A stretch of 64,000 bases of DNA from Pyrus communis (taxonomy: Eukaryota > Streptophyta > Magnoliopsida > Rosales > Rosaceae), in NCBI RefSeq assembly GCF_963583255.1, contig NC_084816.1:9191600-9255599 (forward strand), in the 5' to 3' direction. Below, piece by piece: positions 11,930 to 23,944 of this stretch; the first letter of the stretch is position 1, and each line of letters opens with the position of its first letter. Made by a program: the position numbers and the translations under genes. Under the pieces are notes generated by a model that saw only the letters and a list, made by a program, of their open reading frames with translations, ran no database searches and was not told the DNA's origin.

Positions 11930-13356
11930 TGGGGTCCGTTTGGCGGACTGTAAGTGATAGGATATTGTATTTTAGATTGGTTAAGTTAGGATTGGAATGG
12001 ATAGGTTGATAGATAACGTTTGGTATAGACAACTCAAGTTGGATAGCTTGGGATAGCTAAACGCATAATAGCAGCTTTTTTACTCTAACATCCACCATAC
12101 AAACATCTCTCTCCTCTGTCTCTTGGGATGTGGGACAGCTAGCTTAGCTCAAGACTGGTCCAGAGATTTTTGAGGCCCGGGGTGAAGTCAAAAAATATAC
12201 CTCACTTCATATAAAAAAATTATTTGTTTTTACACGTAAGATATTAATAAAATTATATTTAGAAAAGCACTTCAAACTCAGTAATTTTGAAACACGGAAA
12301 AACTAATTTATTTTGTATCGAGAGAAGGAAACAAAAAAAACTTCAGGCTTACAAGTAGATAGATTATGAGTTTTGTCTTCCATCTGAACTTTTAAAGTGT
12401 TTTTGTAAATTGTGAGGTGTTTTTTCTTATTTACTAACCTTGTCAATATAAGACTAAAAAAAATAACGATATTTTCAAGTCTTTAGGGATATGTATAATT
12501 AATGAAAGGGCACCAAATAAAACCTTTGGATGACACGTCATATGATTTGCAAATTTGGTCTAAAAATTTAGTTTACGCATTACCTTTTGTTGAAGATTAG
12601 ACTTGAATTGGAATGAATGTTTAAAAATATCAACTCACATAATTACTAGCTACTAATTAAAAATAAATTAACAACCAAACAAAAATTCATAAAAAATAAA
12701 CATGCACATAACATTTCGAACTTAGGATCTCTTGCTAATTTTAAATACAAAAACCATTGCTTCTAATTAAACTTCTAATCATTTAGCCAAATTTTATAAA
12801 TTTATATTGTTATAAAAAGAAATTTGTAAAAATTTAAATTTAAATAAGCACACATTGTGTTTTGAACCCAAAACCTTCTCATTAATTTCAACCAACATAA
12901 TCATTTGTTCTAGTTAAATTTCTTTGTCATTAAACCAAATTTTATAAATTTATACTTTTATGAAAACGTATATAAATATCCCACAATAATAATTTTGGTG
13001 CCTCTAATTTTTTTGGGCTCCAAACGGTCGCCTTGCCTGCACTGGGCCTGGGCCTACCCTTAGCTAATAGGTAGGCATCGAGTCATCGACCCACATCTCT
13101 CGCAACCCGCCACGCCCACCATACGACATTGCTTGCAACGTCGTCGGTGTTGCTCGCAACGAGACGAAGAAGAACGCTAGCTAAAACAAAAACGATGAAC
13201 ACCGGCAGATCGAAGAAGCAGATCGCTGCAAAACTGAAAAGAAGATCGAAGGTTTTTCTTATTTGTTACAATTTTTCTAGACAAACATTTGCTGAGTTAC
13301 AGATCCAATTTGATTGAAAATAACTCATCCCATTATACCTACCAAACGAGCCTTTA
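11930..13356. mobile_element. Probable TIR DNA element carrying a nested insertion
   Basis: The left end reads GGGGTCCGTTTGGCGGAC. The right end, reverse-complemented, reads AAAGGCTCGTTTGGTAGG. Both share the G-rich/CGTTTGG type of terminus seen in many plant hAT-like MITEs. I could not define a clean target duplication. The interior is non-coding except for spurious ORFs, and is interrupted at 12152-13059. Confidence 0.4.
12152..13059. mobile_element. Nested AT-rich insertion with 8-bp near-duplicate flanks
   Basis: TTAGCTCA (12144-12151) and TTAGCTAA (13060-13067) flank about 908 bp that is strongly AT-rich inside and GC-rich at both edges (GAGGCCCGGGG on the left, GGGCCTGGGCCTACCC on the right). 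The interior contains two copies of CCAAATTTTATAAATTTATA (about 12786 and 12935). An 8-bp duplication would fit hAT, but the ends are not convincingly inverted, so the class is open. Confidence 0.4.
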
Positions 13357-13639
13357 TGTCCAAGCAGTGTGACAGTACGTGTTTAATCTTTTGTGTCCAA
13401 GCAGAGGCTTTCGGCCCGTCAAGATTTTCCTACCATGCACAACAAGAAAGTGCGAAATAATTTGCACAAATCAAAAGAGCATCTCCAAGGAATTTTTAAT
13501 TTTTTTTAAATTAGCAAGTGAACAATGTTAAAAATTAATTTAGCTATTAGTTTAATTTTCATCTTCAAGAACACTCTTTATTCTAACAAACTTTGAAAAC
13601 ATTCAAATTCAACTTACTCATTTTTTTTAAAACAACCCT

Positions 13640-13829
13640 CATTGCATCGTGAGGATTTTCAGTCTTGATTCGAGGAACCTCCTGACCTGTTGTTTGATCT
13701 TTTTGTGCTTGAATGTAATGGTTGGTTGTTTTGTGAGGGGCTGCTCTGTTGTCCCCTTTTTGTGGTTTGTATTGTAATCAACCTTTTTTTGTATTGAATG
13801 AATTTGCTATCGTTGCTCTTAAAAAAAAA
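13640..13829 (+). mobile_element. LINE-type 3' tail with poly(A)
   Basis: The stretch has the style of a retroposon 3' UTR: T/G-rich sequence with TTGTATTGAATGAATTTGC followed by CTCTTAAAAAAAAA. No reverse transcriptase coding precedes it. It is a heavily 5'-truncated retroposed end; the 5' boundary is not certain. Confidence 0.45.
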
Positions 13830-15929
13830 GGCCCACCCTTGAGTTTTATTTATTTTTTTAATATTCAGCTGATGAACAGTTGCTCTGTAAAATTAAAGAG
13901 CAACTGTTCATTATACTATAATAGAGACTTTTTCATAGAGTCTGTTGGAGATATGTTTTTTTAGATTGGCTCTTTAAAATAGTGTTTGGGTTGTTTTACA
14001 CACTTCTTACGAGTAGTAAATTGCCCTAGCGGTCAAGACATTTCTTTTCAACTTGCTGCATCTGAAATTTAAACACTCTCCCCTCTCATTCTAGTGTAGA
14101 ATATCGCTTGTACTAAAAAAAAAAAATCTAAAAACACTTTTTACTTAATGAGACCTCCGTATTCAATTATGCAGTTTTGTTGTGCATTAGAGAAATGTCA
14201 TCCCCGTAGCCAGTGCTCTAGAAAGAGGAAGAGAGATATCCTAGTTATAGCTAACATTCCGTTAGGAACACCAAACTGGGTTTCATTTGGTGGGTTGGCA
14301 TGGACTAAAGCTTTGTATTTTGAATTGGTTAGGCGAGGAGAGGTGACAAGTTGAGTGATAACTAACATCGAGATACTTGTCTGGTGTTCGGTGTAGACAA
14401 CTGGAAGTGATTGCAACTTCTTAAGCACCTCACACGCACCCACTCCTCTCAACGAAACCACTCATCCTCTCCCGAGTGCACCATTAAGCCGACATCCCGG
14501 TCAATCGATGAATACCCCTCATAACGCCCACGACTCATAAAACCCTCACAACCCACATTTTGAAAACTTAGTGTTGATTGAGTTTTCGAGTCCAATTTGA
14601 CTTTCGGTTGCAAATGTTTTACCAAGGTAGTTTGGTTGCGATTCGGATCCTAGAAACTAGTGACGCTATTCGAGTCTTTACCCACGAAGGTCGAAAACAA
14701 TGGCATTCGCAGGTGGCAGAGCTGGTTGGAAAATTTAATATTATTATTGTATTAAATTTATTAATTAAATGAAAATTAGAAGTGGTCCATTCTGATGAAA
14801 AGATGTGCCTATCTTAATTAAAATGAATTATAACTTTTAACGCTTCATGAATAGTCACATGCTTTCCAAAGAAACATCTCAACTTCTATAAATAGGGAAA
14901 ACCCCTACAGTAATTAAAGAACTTTTCATTGTTTACACTAGCATTTGCCTACGCATTTTTTTAGAAAAATGGGAAGGAGAGAGGGAGAGAGAGAACGTGA
15001 GAGAAGTGAGAGGTTTTTTTTTAATTTTTAATTTTTTTTAATTTTAAATATTAGAGATGTTTTAACTTCACCGCTAGATGATGCTTCAATAAAAAACAGT
15101 AAAATTTAGACATTTGAAATTACAATATTGCTCATCATTTTTTTATATGAGAGAAGACTAAATAGTCTTTTCACTCTCTTTTGGTTGACAAAGAGGGTTT
15201 CATTAATGTAGTTTTAGATAATCATATATAGAGTGCACTAAACATTAGAGAGTCTCATTGAGTTCATATGAGAGAGTTTTCAACACAATGGTGGTTTATT
15301 GGAGCCTTGTGATTTGAAGTGCTGCTATTATAAGGACATGGTTGTTGTATCCTGAGAGACAAGCGACAATCAACCATGATTACAGTAATGAGATGTAAAC
15401 TTGTCTTAAGGACATAATATCTAATATTTGCCTCGACCAATTTTCAAGTTTTTCTAATCATGTGCATTTAACATTATTTGTTCTTGTTCTGTGCATTAAA
15501 TTGTTTATGTAATTGCATGAATTATTTTTTGATTTTCAATGTGATTTTATATAGCAATTAGACTCTATTTGTCCAACAATCTTAAGACAAGTTTACATGG
15601 TTTATTTAGTATACTTTATGATTGAATAAAAACATGAAAATCGATATTTTTAAGTTGATTAAAAGGGGACGTTTGCGTCCTGGGAATTTTGCTTAAATTG
15701 ATTCATTTTTCAAGTTGTTAAGATCTTCATCTTGCTATGCACATATATTTCTCTCTTGCTTCATTTTATTGACATAGCTTTGAGAGACCTGGTATGTTAG
15801 GTAAAAATATATGATACTTATTGTCGACTTTGTTTATGCTCATTTCAAATTGAACTACTTAGTTTCTGAATGACCACACGTGACTGTGTTGAAAGTTGAA
15901 ACTACAAAGTTTGTTTCCTGTAAGCAAGT
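13830..15929. other. Gene-free stretch with an isolated 18-bp inverted repeat
   Basis: No supported coding sequence. A TATAAATAGGG motif at about 14887-14897 is followed by a leader-like stretch and may be an LTR promoter relic. ATGTAAACTTGTCTTAAG (15393-15410) and its exact reverse complement (15581-15598) form an inverted repeat about 170 bp apart. Confidence 0.45.
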
Positions 15930-15947
15930 AATTTACAAATGCACACA

Positions 15948-16484
15948 AACAACAACAACAACAACAATAACAAAGTCTTTTTCCATTAAGTGGGGTCGGC
16001 TGTATGAATCCTAGAACATCATTCCGCTCGATTCTGTGCCACGTCTTCCGTTAGATCCAAGTACTCTAAGTCTTTTCTTAGAGTCTCTTCCAAAGTCTTC
16101 CTCTACCCCTTCGACCCTGAACCTCTGCCATCATTTCACATGTCCAAACCACCGTAACCGATTATCTCTCATCTTTCCTTCAATTTCGGCTACTCCTACT
16201 TTACCTCGGATATCCTCATTCCTAATCTTATCCTTTCTCGTGTGCCTACACATCCAACGAAGCATTCTCATCTCGGCTACACCCATTTTATGTACGTGCT
16301 GATGATTCACTACCCAACATTATGTGTCATAAAGCATTGTTGGCCTTATTGCCGTCCTATAAATTTTTTTCTTGAGCTTCAATGGCATACGATGGTCACA
16401 CAACATGCCGGATGCACTCTTCCACTTCATCCATATAGCTTGTGTTCTATAGTTGAGGTCTCCATCCAACTCTCCGTCCTATAA
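15948..16484 (-). mobile_element. 5'-truncated LINE (ORF2 C-terminus), 18-bp TSD
   Basis: On the minus strand the insert reads the C-terminal part of a plant L1-type ORF2: RPTMLYDT, a stop, [60 protein letters not shown], then a stop. This is the region after the reverse transcriptase. The 3' end is a (TTG)n tail instead of poly(A), seen on the plus strand as the CAA repeat at about 15948-15967. The duplication AATTTACAAATGCACACA flanks it perfectly (15930-15947 and 16485-16502). In-frame stops and frameshifts show it is dead. Confidence 0.85.
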
Positions 16485-16502
16485 AATTTACAAATGCACA
16501 CA

Positions 16503-17040
16503 GCGACCAGGAATATAACAATCTACTTGCTTTCATAACTCTACCTTTATAACATTCTTATGCGATTACATTTTTATGACTTTTCAATCTGTCCGTTATT
16601 TGGTTACTCAATGCAGAAACTGTATGCGGCTCTTCTCTTAGTCGCATCGTTTCGTACTGGAATCTATTTTGGATTAATGGATGAGTTCTTGCAGTGCAAT
16701 CGGTTCATATCCATGTGGCATACGTATACAGATATACATATATGTGTGCTTGCTTTTAAGTTGATATGTTATGCAGAATTTGAAAAAAAAAAAAAAAAAA
16801 TTGCATATGGAATGCATTCCCAATCAAACGGTTCTGCTCTTGTTCCCAAGCACATAGATTTCTTCAGCATCTAGATTTCTGAAATGCTTAGCACAAAACC
16901 CAGTATCTATTTATGATATTCCTACCAGTTCGGTTCTTGTTTGTATATTTATACCAATACTTATTTGCATAATTATATCTATACATATATATATATATAT
17001 ATCTATACATATATAATCGCATATATATATTGGAGGAATA
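16503..17040. other. Gene-free stretch with poly(A) and TA microsatellites
   Basis: An A run lies at about 16783-16800 and TA-rich simple repeats at about 16982-17030. Nothing coding is supported. Confidence 0.5.
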
Positions 17041-17503
17041 TTGGAGCTTAATGTCTCCAAATGATTATTTATATTATACGGTAAAAATGATCACGTTAAT
17101 GAGAAAAGAGAGCGGAAAGAAAGGAAAGTACACAGTTAATCACATTAAAATATAAGAAAAATAAAAAGGACGAAAGAATACCATATTAAAATATGATTTG
17201 CCTTTACCGGGCTAAGTTATTTCCTAATAATTACCTAATTAATTTATTAAGACCCAGACAATACTCAACGTTTATAGTATTACCGCAAATAATGTGCAAA
17301 TCTAACGTTTCTCCTTTAAACTAGAGCGAAGTTTTTGAAGAGTGTGGATAGTAATTTAGTTTTGTGTGGCCAATTTAGTAGTATTTTTTTTTACTTGTAA
17401 ATAAGAAGTTTTATGTTTAAATTTCAAAAATGATTTCTCACCTCCTTACGTAAATATATCGTTAATATCATCTTCTTCGTTCCTTCTTCTCCTCCTCTTT
17501 GTC

Positions 17504-17629
17504 ATGGCGGGTTCGTTTTCTCCGATTCTCTCGATCAACGAACTTGCAGATGAATCCGACGAAGTTGTTCTTGAATACCCTAAGCTACACTTCACTCAAA
17601 AAATTTATAATATCCAATTAATTAGCTGA
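17504..17629 (+). pseudogene. First-exon-like ORF, unit 1 copy
   Basis: A 41-residue frame reads MAGSFSPILSINELADESDE and then VVLEYPKLHFTQKIYNIQ. The paralogue at 28277-28399 keeps a GTAATT donor right after the shared CAA codon; here that site reads TTAATT. The pattern fits a duplicated first exon of a multi-exon gene whose remaining exons are absent. I do not recognise the family. Confidence 0.45.
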
Positions 17630-17774
17630 TGGGGGCTTGCATACATCACCTACTTCATGGCAAGTGCAGTATTTACTATTTATAATATGCTGGGTAATAT
17701 ATAAAAACACACACCTACACATGCATGTCCCCTGGATTAGGATCCTGTACCAGATAATTAATCTGGACCATTTC

Positions 17775-17925
17775 AAAAGTATCTAAGGGTTATTAATTAC
17801 ATATATATTATTTAAAAAAAAACATATTATTTATATAATAAATTTAAATTTTATATTAAATTAACTTAAATCTGCCTAGGCGCTAGGTCCTTTTTCGTCG
17901 CCCGATTAGCGCATAACATCTTTTC
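17775..17925 (-). mobile_element. Truncated end of a hAT-type element
   Basis: ATCTGCCTAGGCGCTAGG and GATTAGCGC resemble the right end of the hAT-like element at 36611-37420 (CCGCCTAGGCGCTAGGCC...GACTAGCGCC). Only one end is present. Confidence 0.4.
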
Positions 17926-18724
17926 AAACCTTTGTTTGGAGTGTAAAGTGATAATTTTGGAGTGCCAATATCATTCCCTATAAGTAGACTATTTTCATAT
18001 AATATATATGGGGACGAATCCGTGACACCATTTTTTTTACATAACTTTTGACATGTTTTTGTAGACATTACTTTGTAATGTTCAACGATCCTAACAGTCT
18101 ATCTTTTAAGTCTTCTCTCAAGGGTCATGTCTACCAAAAATACCCAAATTTGAAACTATATGACTGTTGGAATAAGAGTTTATCGTTTTTGTAGAACCGT
18201 ATTCGTTCATTTTCTTCACTACAAATGAATGTATTAATGGTTTTGGATTTGTCTAATTTTTTGAAAGGATGGTCTATGAATGTTCTAAAAGATAGATGGT
18301 TCGGATCGTTAAAATACATTATTGAGTGGGTCCCTAAAAAACATGTGTCAAAAGTTGTGTAAAAAAATTGGTGCTCTAGATCCGCCCCATATGTTTGAGT
18401 TAAGATTCAAAGACACACGTTTTTGACACACATTTTGATACAAGTTTTCTCTGGGGCCACTCCGCAATGTATTATAACAATCTAAACCGTCTATCTTTTA
18501 AATGTTCCCTCAAAGATCACTATGGAGCAAAAATAATTCCAAAAAACCAGAATACAACACGTGGACATTTTCCCTAAGAAGACAACAATGCCTTCATTAA
18601 AAGGGGAGGGCACACAAATATTCTCACGCGTAGTTTAACATTCCTAAAGAAACTCAAGGGCATTAAAGATAGGATTAATCATCAAATCCTATATTTAATA
18701 CATTTCTAATTGAAGATCAACTCA

Positions 18725-19640
18725 AACAAGTGAGGAATCCTCATCATAATCAATCAAGGTTACTTACCTCATAAGTCCAAGCTATTATCTCCTAATTAAT
18801 ATCTTCAGGATAATTTTTTCCTCATCCATCTTGAGGATGTCTCACCTTGGCAAATAAAAAATTGCCACATGCAAAGCAAAACCCTACCGTGGCCGGCTAC
18901 CTCCCTATAGATACTTTATCTATGCCATTTTCTAGTAAGCTTTTGCTACTCACTAAAGCAATAAACTCTCTGCATTTTCAGAGAAACTAACTTAGGCATC
19001 AATGATTTATTGGCCAAACTTCTCCACCTTAAGGGCGCATGAGGCTTTGACCTTGATCAAAGGTGTTTGTTGTATTGTAGGTACAAATTCGTCAAGACTG
19101 AAGATGATAGAGTTTTTCTATCACAAATTGGTGCTTTCATTGAGAACTCGATTTAATATTGTCAAAAAAGGCTTTGGCATTTGCTTTTAGGATTTTCTGT
19201 AACATTGAATTTCTCGCACTTAGTATCATTGGATTTTTCCTAGAAAAGTTCTTGATCAGTCCCTAGAGAAATGATACATTTGTAGAAAATTCTAAAGCTA
19301 CGATGAACAAAACACCCTACGTCGAAGGATACAGATCCAGATGCAGTTCACGCCGACAATCCTCAAGGCTCAACGCGACCGCATGAGCCTCATCGCTGTG
19401 TAGCAATACCACCAATGTGACCATTACCTAGAAGCCACCACAAGGCCATCAGGCGATGGCACAAGGAGCTGCCCAACTGCCCTTTATGGCGTGAAAACCT
19501 AACAACACCAAGGCATGAGGCCTAGGATCAGGATGCCCAAGTTGGAACCGAGGCCCCAGCCTTGTAGGCCCATACCAAAGCAGCAATAACTGCAAGCCAT
19601 GCAGTTCAGGTGGCCCAGATGAACCCTAAAAAGGCATATT
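18725..19640 (+). mobile_element. LTR retrotransposon relic (LTR plus start of gag), unit 1
   Basis: An LTR-like stretch has a TATA-like CCCTATAGATAC at about 18904 and ends CTATCACA, followed by AATTGGTGCTTTCATTGAG, a post-LTR sequence commonly seen in plant Gypsy-type elements. A degraded reading frame (GTAGAAAATTCTAAAGC...) follows. The paralogue at 32165-33085 preserves the ATG. Most of the element, including pol, is missing. Confidence 0.45.
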
Positions 19641-20559
19641 TATACAAGTCGAGAGAGAGTCATTTTAGGAAATATAATTCATATTAAATTGGGAGAACCT
19701 CAGAGGATATCTAGGAGTAGATATTGCATAATCTCAAGAGTATGATTACTTGCTGCGCACACAAAATCCCTAGATTGTAAAAATCTCCGAGAATACAGGA
19801 AACCTGGTTGATTCCATATCGGATCATGTTTCTGTATTTTATGGAACAATCATGATGAATCTCAGCAAAGTATAAGACTTCGCCCATTGCTTTGAAGGAG
19901 GATGATGGTGGCACCGCTGATCCATTTGTGCAGCTTTGAGATAGAAACTGTTAAGTCCATGACTGGGCTTCCGAGGTATTTGTATTCTGATCAGCCTTAC
20001 TCCAGCCCTATAAAAACATGGTCCCACAATGGCCCTAACCATGTATCTAAAATGGTTGTTTCCCTTGGGGATGTATAGTTATTTAAAGACCTGGCATTTC
20101 AAAGTAAATCGAAATGCATACAGTTTTTATCTTATAGCATGTGGCAATTTCAACTTCGTAACATTGAACCGTGACATCCAGATTTAGAGGTGTGGTTTCG
20201 AAAGTTATGGCATCAAGACAACAGCGATGAAGGATGTCATATTGCGTGTGCACAATAAACAAAAAGTGGCTTTTTACGTTATTGTGTGACTTCAGCTTTT
20301 GGATACACGATCTTTAGGTGAGGCATTCGTAATTCAACAGCGAGATCATCCAGAGACTCCTTTTTAAATAGCGTTGATATTCTTTCCCTTTTTTTTTCCC
20401 CAACTCATTTCTTTCAAATTTCAAACCAAAGTATGACTCTCCCCCATTCTTTCTATGCTCCACTTCTCCCACCCATTCCTCACTTTGAGCCTTTGATGAT
20501 TAATATATGTAGCCAAGAAATTCACAACATTCTCATTTATTGTTATCAAGAATTATTAG

Positions 20560-20734
20560 ATGAAGTAGGAATGAGCCATAAGCTTTTAATACTAAACTTT
20601 TCTCCTTTATCGGGTTCCTTAGTCTCCATATTCTGCTCCATAGCCAAAAGCAACATCCTTCTTGCAATCTTTGCATACGGATTCAACTTGAGTAGAGTGT
20701 CGAGATTCTTCAATAGTTCTTCTTCATTGGAGCC
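20560..20734 (-). pseudogene. Ribosomal protein L4 (RPL4) C-terminal fragment, unit 1
   Basis: The minus strand reads [35 protein letters not shown] and [11 protein letters not shown]. Cytosolic RPL4 carries a near-identical segment of the type [20 protein letters not shown]. The match ends abruptly after the Lys-rich stretch and there is no start or stop context, so this is a captured or retroposed gene piece. The same fragment lies at 34010-34175 in unit 3, so it predates the tandem duplication. Confidence 0.6.
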
Positions 20735-21112
20735 CTCTCAGCATCCTCCTAAAGGAGTGAGCTGGAATAACTATGGAAGAAAGCACCTTTTTTTGAGATT
20801 CTGCGCTAGGGGTGAAGGCGTGTCTCCCCTAAGAATTGTACTCTTTTTACTCTATTTATGGGACATTGATAACAAACATGTGTTTACATATTTTGTTAAA
20901 TACTGCTCTACTCAAGTCGTTAGATACTGCTTTATTTTTAAGTTAAATTTTAGCTTAAAATGTTAAAAAATTATTTTAGAAACTCCCTAAAAACCTTTTA
21001 CTTCAACCATACTCTCTAATTTAGGGACAGATAAAAATTATGAACCAATATAAATAGAGTTTTTTTATTTGAAAATTTATTCAAAAATAGTAATTTATGC
21101 TAAGATCATTTA

Positions 21113-21526
21113 GACCATCTCCAAAGGGGATGCCAAATTTTAAACTTAAAATTTGAAGGCTTTAAAATTTTACTCTCCACCCGATCTACCAAATTTTAAA
21201 CATAAAATAAAAATTCATATTTATTTTCTTTGCATTGAGAATGAAATAAAATGAATAAAAAGGTATAAAAATATTTAAATATTGCATTGGTAATGGAAAG
21301 AAACAGAAAGACAATGCTTTAAACTAATAAAAATTTAATAAAAAGTATTTAATAATTAATCAAAAAAAAAAAATTGAAGGTGCTATCAAATTTTGCAACA
21401 ATTGGGAGAGATGTCATTTCATGTCATGCTATATCAGATTTGGCTTCTCGGTTGGAAAACATTACTGTTGTCTTTTTTACTGGTATTCCTAATTTAGACA
21501 TTTTGACATCTTCTTTGGAGATGCTC
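21113..21526. mobile_element. Tourist-like MITE, TSD TTA
   Basis: The ends are GACCATCTCCAAAGGGGATG and, reverse-complemented from the right, GAGCATCTCCAAAGAAGATG, flanked by TTA on both sides (21110-21112 and 21527-21529). 414 bp, non-coding. The short trinucleotide TWA duplication is the mark of the PIF/Harbinger superfamily. Confidence 0.65.
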
Positions 21527-21973
21527 TTAAGGAATCCTTTCTTGCTCCCTAGATTTAGGAGCTCCTAGAGATTTTTTCGCTATTCTCGAAGTATGATAGG
21601 GAGTCATTGAAGGTCAAAATTTTCAGATCCTCCCTAGGAACTCATTGAGGGAGCCCATTAGAGTGCTTCAATCATAAAATGTCTTACTTGAGAGATTACA
21701 TTCTATTTGTATCACATTTGTACCACTTATGTAGTAGAGATAAAATCATACAATTCATCAATATAAGTAGTTTCTACCTCTATAAGAAAAATGATATATT
21801 GTAGCACACATACATGTGATATTCCTAATATTTAGTTTTAAATAATAAATTAATCTAGCAGTATACATGGTATATTGTAATATGCTGATTTGGTTTTAGT
21901 ATTTTTATATGAGTAAAAATTAATTCTTTAAATTATATATATTTTTATTAAATTAAGTTCTTAAATTCTTTAA

Positions 21974-22586
21974 GACCATCTCCAACTCTTGGGTTAAAAC
22001 CTAAAATTTTTAGCCCAAAAAATTTAGGTTTTAACCTAGAAACAACTTTTTTTGCTCCAACCCTTCGGAGTTAAAATTTTAGCTCCAAATTATTAGAGAA
22101 TGAATTTAGGCTAATTTTTTTTCTTAAAGTAACTTTTTTAAAAGATAAAACTATGTAGACTATCCTAATTTAATTTTATGAACATTTTAACCTTAAAGTA
22201 TTTAGATTCTGACAAATATTGAAAAATCACTAGCTGACACCATGAAACTCATGAAATATTATGAAAGCATATGAAACACATAAAAGAATTTATTTTAATT
22301 ACTTTAGCCGTTGAATTTAAATTTGGACCGTTGGATATATTTTTTACTGTTAGATTTCATTAAATTAGATCTTAACCGTTGAATTCAATAAATTTATAAA
22401 TATAAAACTAAAAAAAATATACATATATGGTGGGCTAGCCCCACTAACTCATAAGGTAATCCTAGGCTAAATTTTGCCCAAAAATGAGTTTTGAATTTTA
22501 ACTCATATTTGCCTCAAGGGTTGGAGCAAGTTGGGGTAAATTTAGAACCTAAAATTTGAGTTTTACTCCAAAGGTTGAAGTAGGTC
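21974..22586. mobile_element. Tourist-like MITE, TSD TAA, with paralogous empty site
   Basis: 613 bp from GACCATCTCCAACTC to GAAGTAGGTC, flanked by TAA (21971-21973 and 22587-22589). Unit 2 shows the uninterrupted site CTCTTTAAAAACTATCAA at about 29280-29297, confirming the borders. Subterminal regions have inverted copies of GGTTTTAACC/TTTAACTC-like motifs. Confidence 0.75.
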
Positions 22587-22715
22587 TAAAAACTACCAAT
22601 TTCTTTTCTACTACAATATTCAAAGCTATTCTATTTTCATTTTTTGTAAATTTAATTAAGTCACGTGAAGTGAGACACTTAAAAGAGTAAATTGACAATT
22701 TTCAGTAAGTTGGCG

Positions 22716-23357
22716 TGTCACATCCCGGCCCGGGGCGGATTACTTCTCGGGCCCGCTCCACCACCGTAGCACAATATTGTCCGCTTTGGGCCCCAGCACA
22801 CCATCACGGCTTTGTTTTTGGGAACTCACGAGCAACTTCCCAGTGGGTCACCCATCATGGGATTGCTCTAGCCCCCTTCTCGCTTAACTTCGGAGTTCCT
22901 ACGGAACCCGAAGCCAGTGAGCTCCCAAAAAGCCTCGTGCTAGGTAGGGATGAGAATATACATTTAAGGATCACTCCCCTGGGCGATGTGGGATGTCACA
23001 ATCCACCCCCCTTAGGGGTCTGACGTTCTCGTCGGCACACACGCGGCCAGGGTTAGGCTCTGATACCAAATTGTCACATCCCGGCCCGGGGCAGATTATT
23101 TCCCTGGCCCGCTCCACCACCGTAGCACGATATTGTCCGCTTTGGGCCCCCAGCATACCCTCACGGTTTTGTTTTTGGGAACTCACGAGCAACTTCCCAA
23201 TGGGTCACCCATCATGGGATTGCTCTAGCCCCCTTCTCGCTTAACTTCGGAGTTCCTACGGAACCCGAAGCCAGTGAGCTCCCAAAAGGCCTCGTGCTAG
23301 GTAGGGATGGGAATATACATTTAAGGATCACTCCCTTGGGCGATGTGGGATGTCACA
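22716..23357 (-). mobile_element. Cassandra TRIM retrotransposon, complete, TSD TGGCG
   Basis: Two LTRs (22716-23000 and 23072-23357) start TGTCACATCCCGGCCC and end GGGATGTCACA as written. Read on the minus strand they contain the 5S rRNA-like core GGAACTCCGAAGTTAAGCG and GATGGGTGACCC, which defines Cassandra. Between them, on the minus strand, are a TGGTATCAGAGC primer-binding site (initiator tRNA-Met type) next to one LTR and a purine tract AAGGGGGGTGGAT next to the other; the internal domain is 71 bp. TGGCG flanks the element (22711-22715 and 23358-23362). Unit 2 preserves the empty site AGTTGGCGGACTT at about 29399-29411. Confidence 0.95.
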
Positions 23358-23559
23358 TGGCGGACTTGCTTGTCTGAAAAAATGGTTTGTTATGAAATTA
23401 TCAGATGATGCTAATTTTCCAAATCATTGGCTGAGCCACAATTAATTCACAATAGGACATTTTAGAACCTCTAAATTCAAGAAATCTTGGTAATAGGGGT
23501 TATGCTTGGCTCATCGGTAAGGGATTTTAGGTTGCTGACTATTATTAGTGTTAGAAAAT

Positions 23560-23714
23560 GAGAGCTTTAACGAAAAACTCACGATGATATTCACTTTAAA
23601 GAAAAACCACATTTTTATACTAAAAAATCAATCTTGGTACTATTCATTTTACCCTTTATTTTGTCCTTATCATTAAAACTCAAAATTTTCAAATCATTTT
23701 TATTAGTTTTTCTC
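23560..23714 (-). mobile_element. Short Mutator-like MITE, same family as 62301-62453
   Basis: About 155 bp from GAGAGCTTTAACGAAAA to TTATTAGTTTTTCTC. The reverse complement matches the MITE at 62301-62453 along its length, including AAAATTTTGAGTTTTAA and GGACAAAATAAAGGG. TAGAAAAT and TAAAAAAT at the borders may be a decayed 8-9 bp duplication. Confidence 0.65.
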
Positions 23715-23944
23715 TAAAAAATAAAAGCGTATTGGGGTCATTTGCATTCATTTACCCCAATCTAACTCTGTTATTGTTTCAAATGATGACAATCAAGAGG
23801 AAAACCGATTCTAATTATTTATATTATATGGTGAAATTATCACGTTAAAGAGAAAAGAGTGCTGGAAAAAAGGAAAGTCCACAGTTAATCACATTAAAAT
23901 ATAAGAAAAATAAAAAGGACGAAAGAATACCATATTAAAATATA

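Noticed and set aside
20433..20966. 177-codon plus-strand ORF
   Set aside because: It is antisense to the RPL4 fragment and spans a module of the tandem array; the paralogous unit 3 does not preserve the frame.
22800..23300. 5S rRNA-like sequence, possible rRNA genes
   Set aside because: Only the 5S core motifs are present, embedded in paired LTRs with PBS, PPT and TSD, so they are Cassandra LTRs (also at 42089-42685) and not 5S genes.
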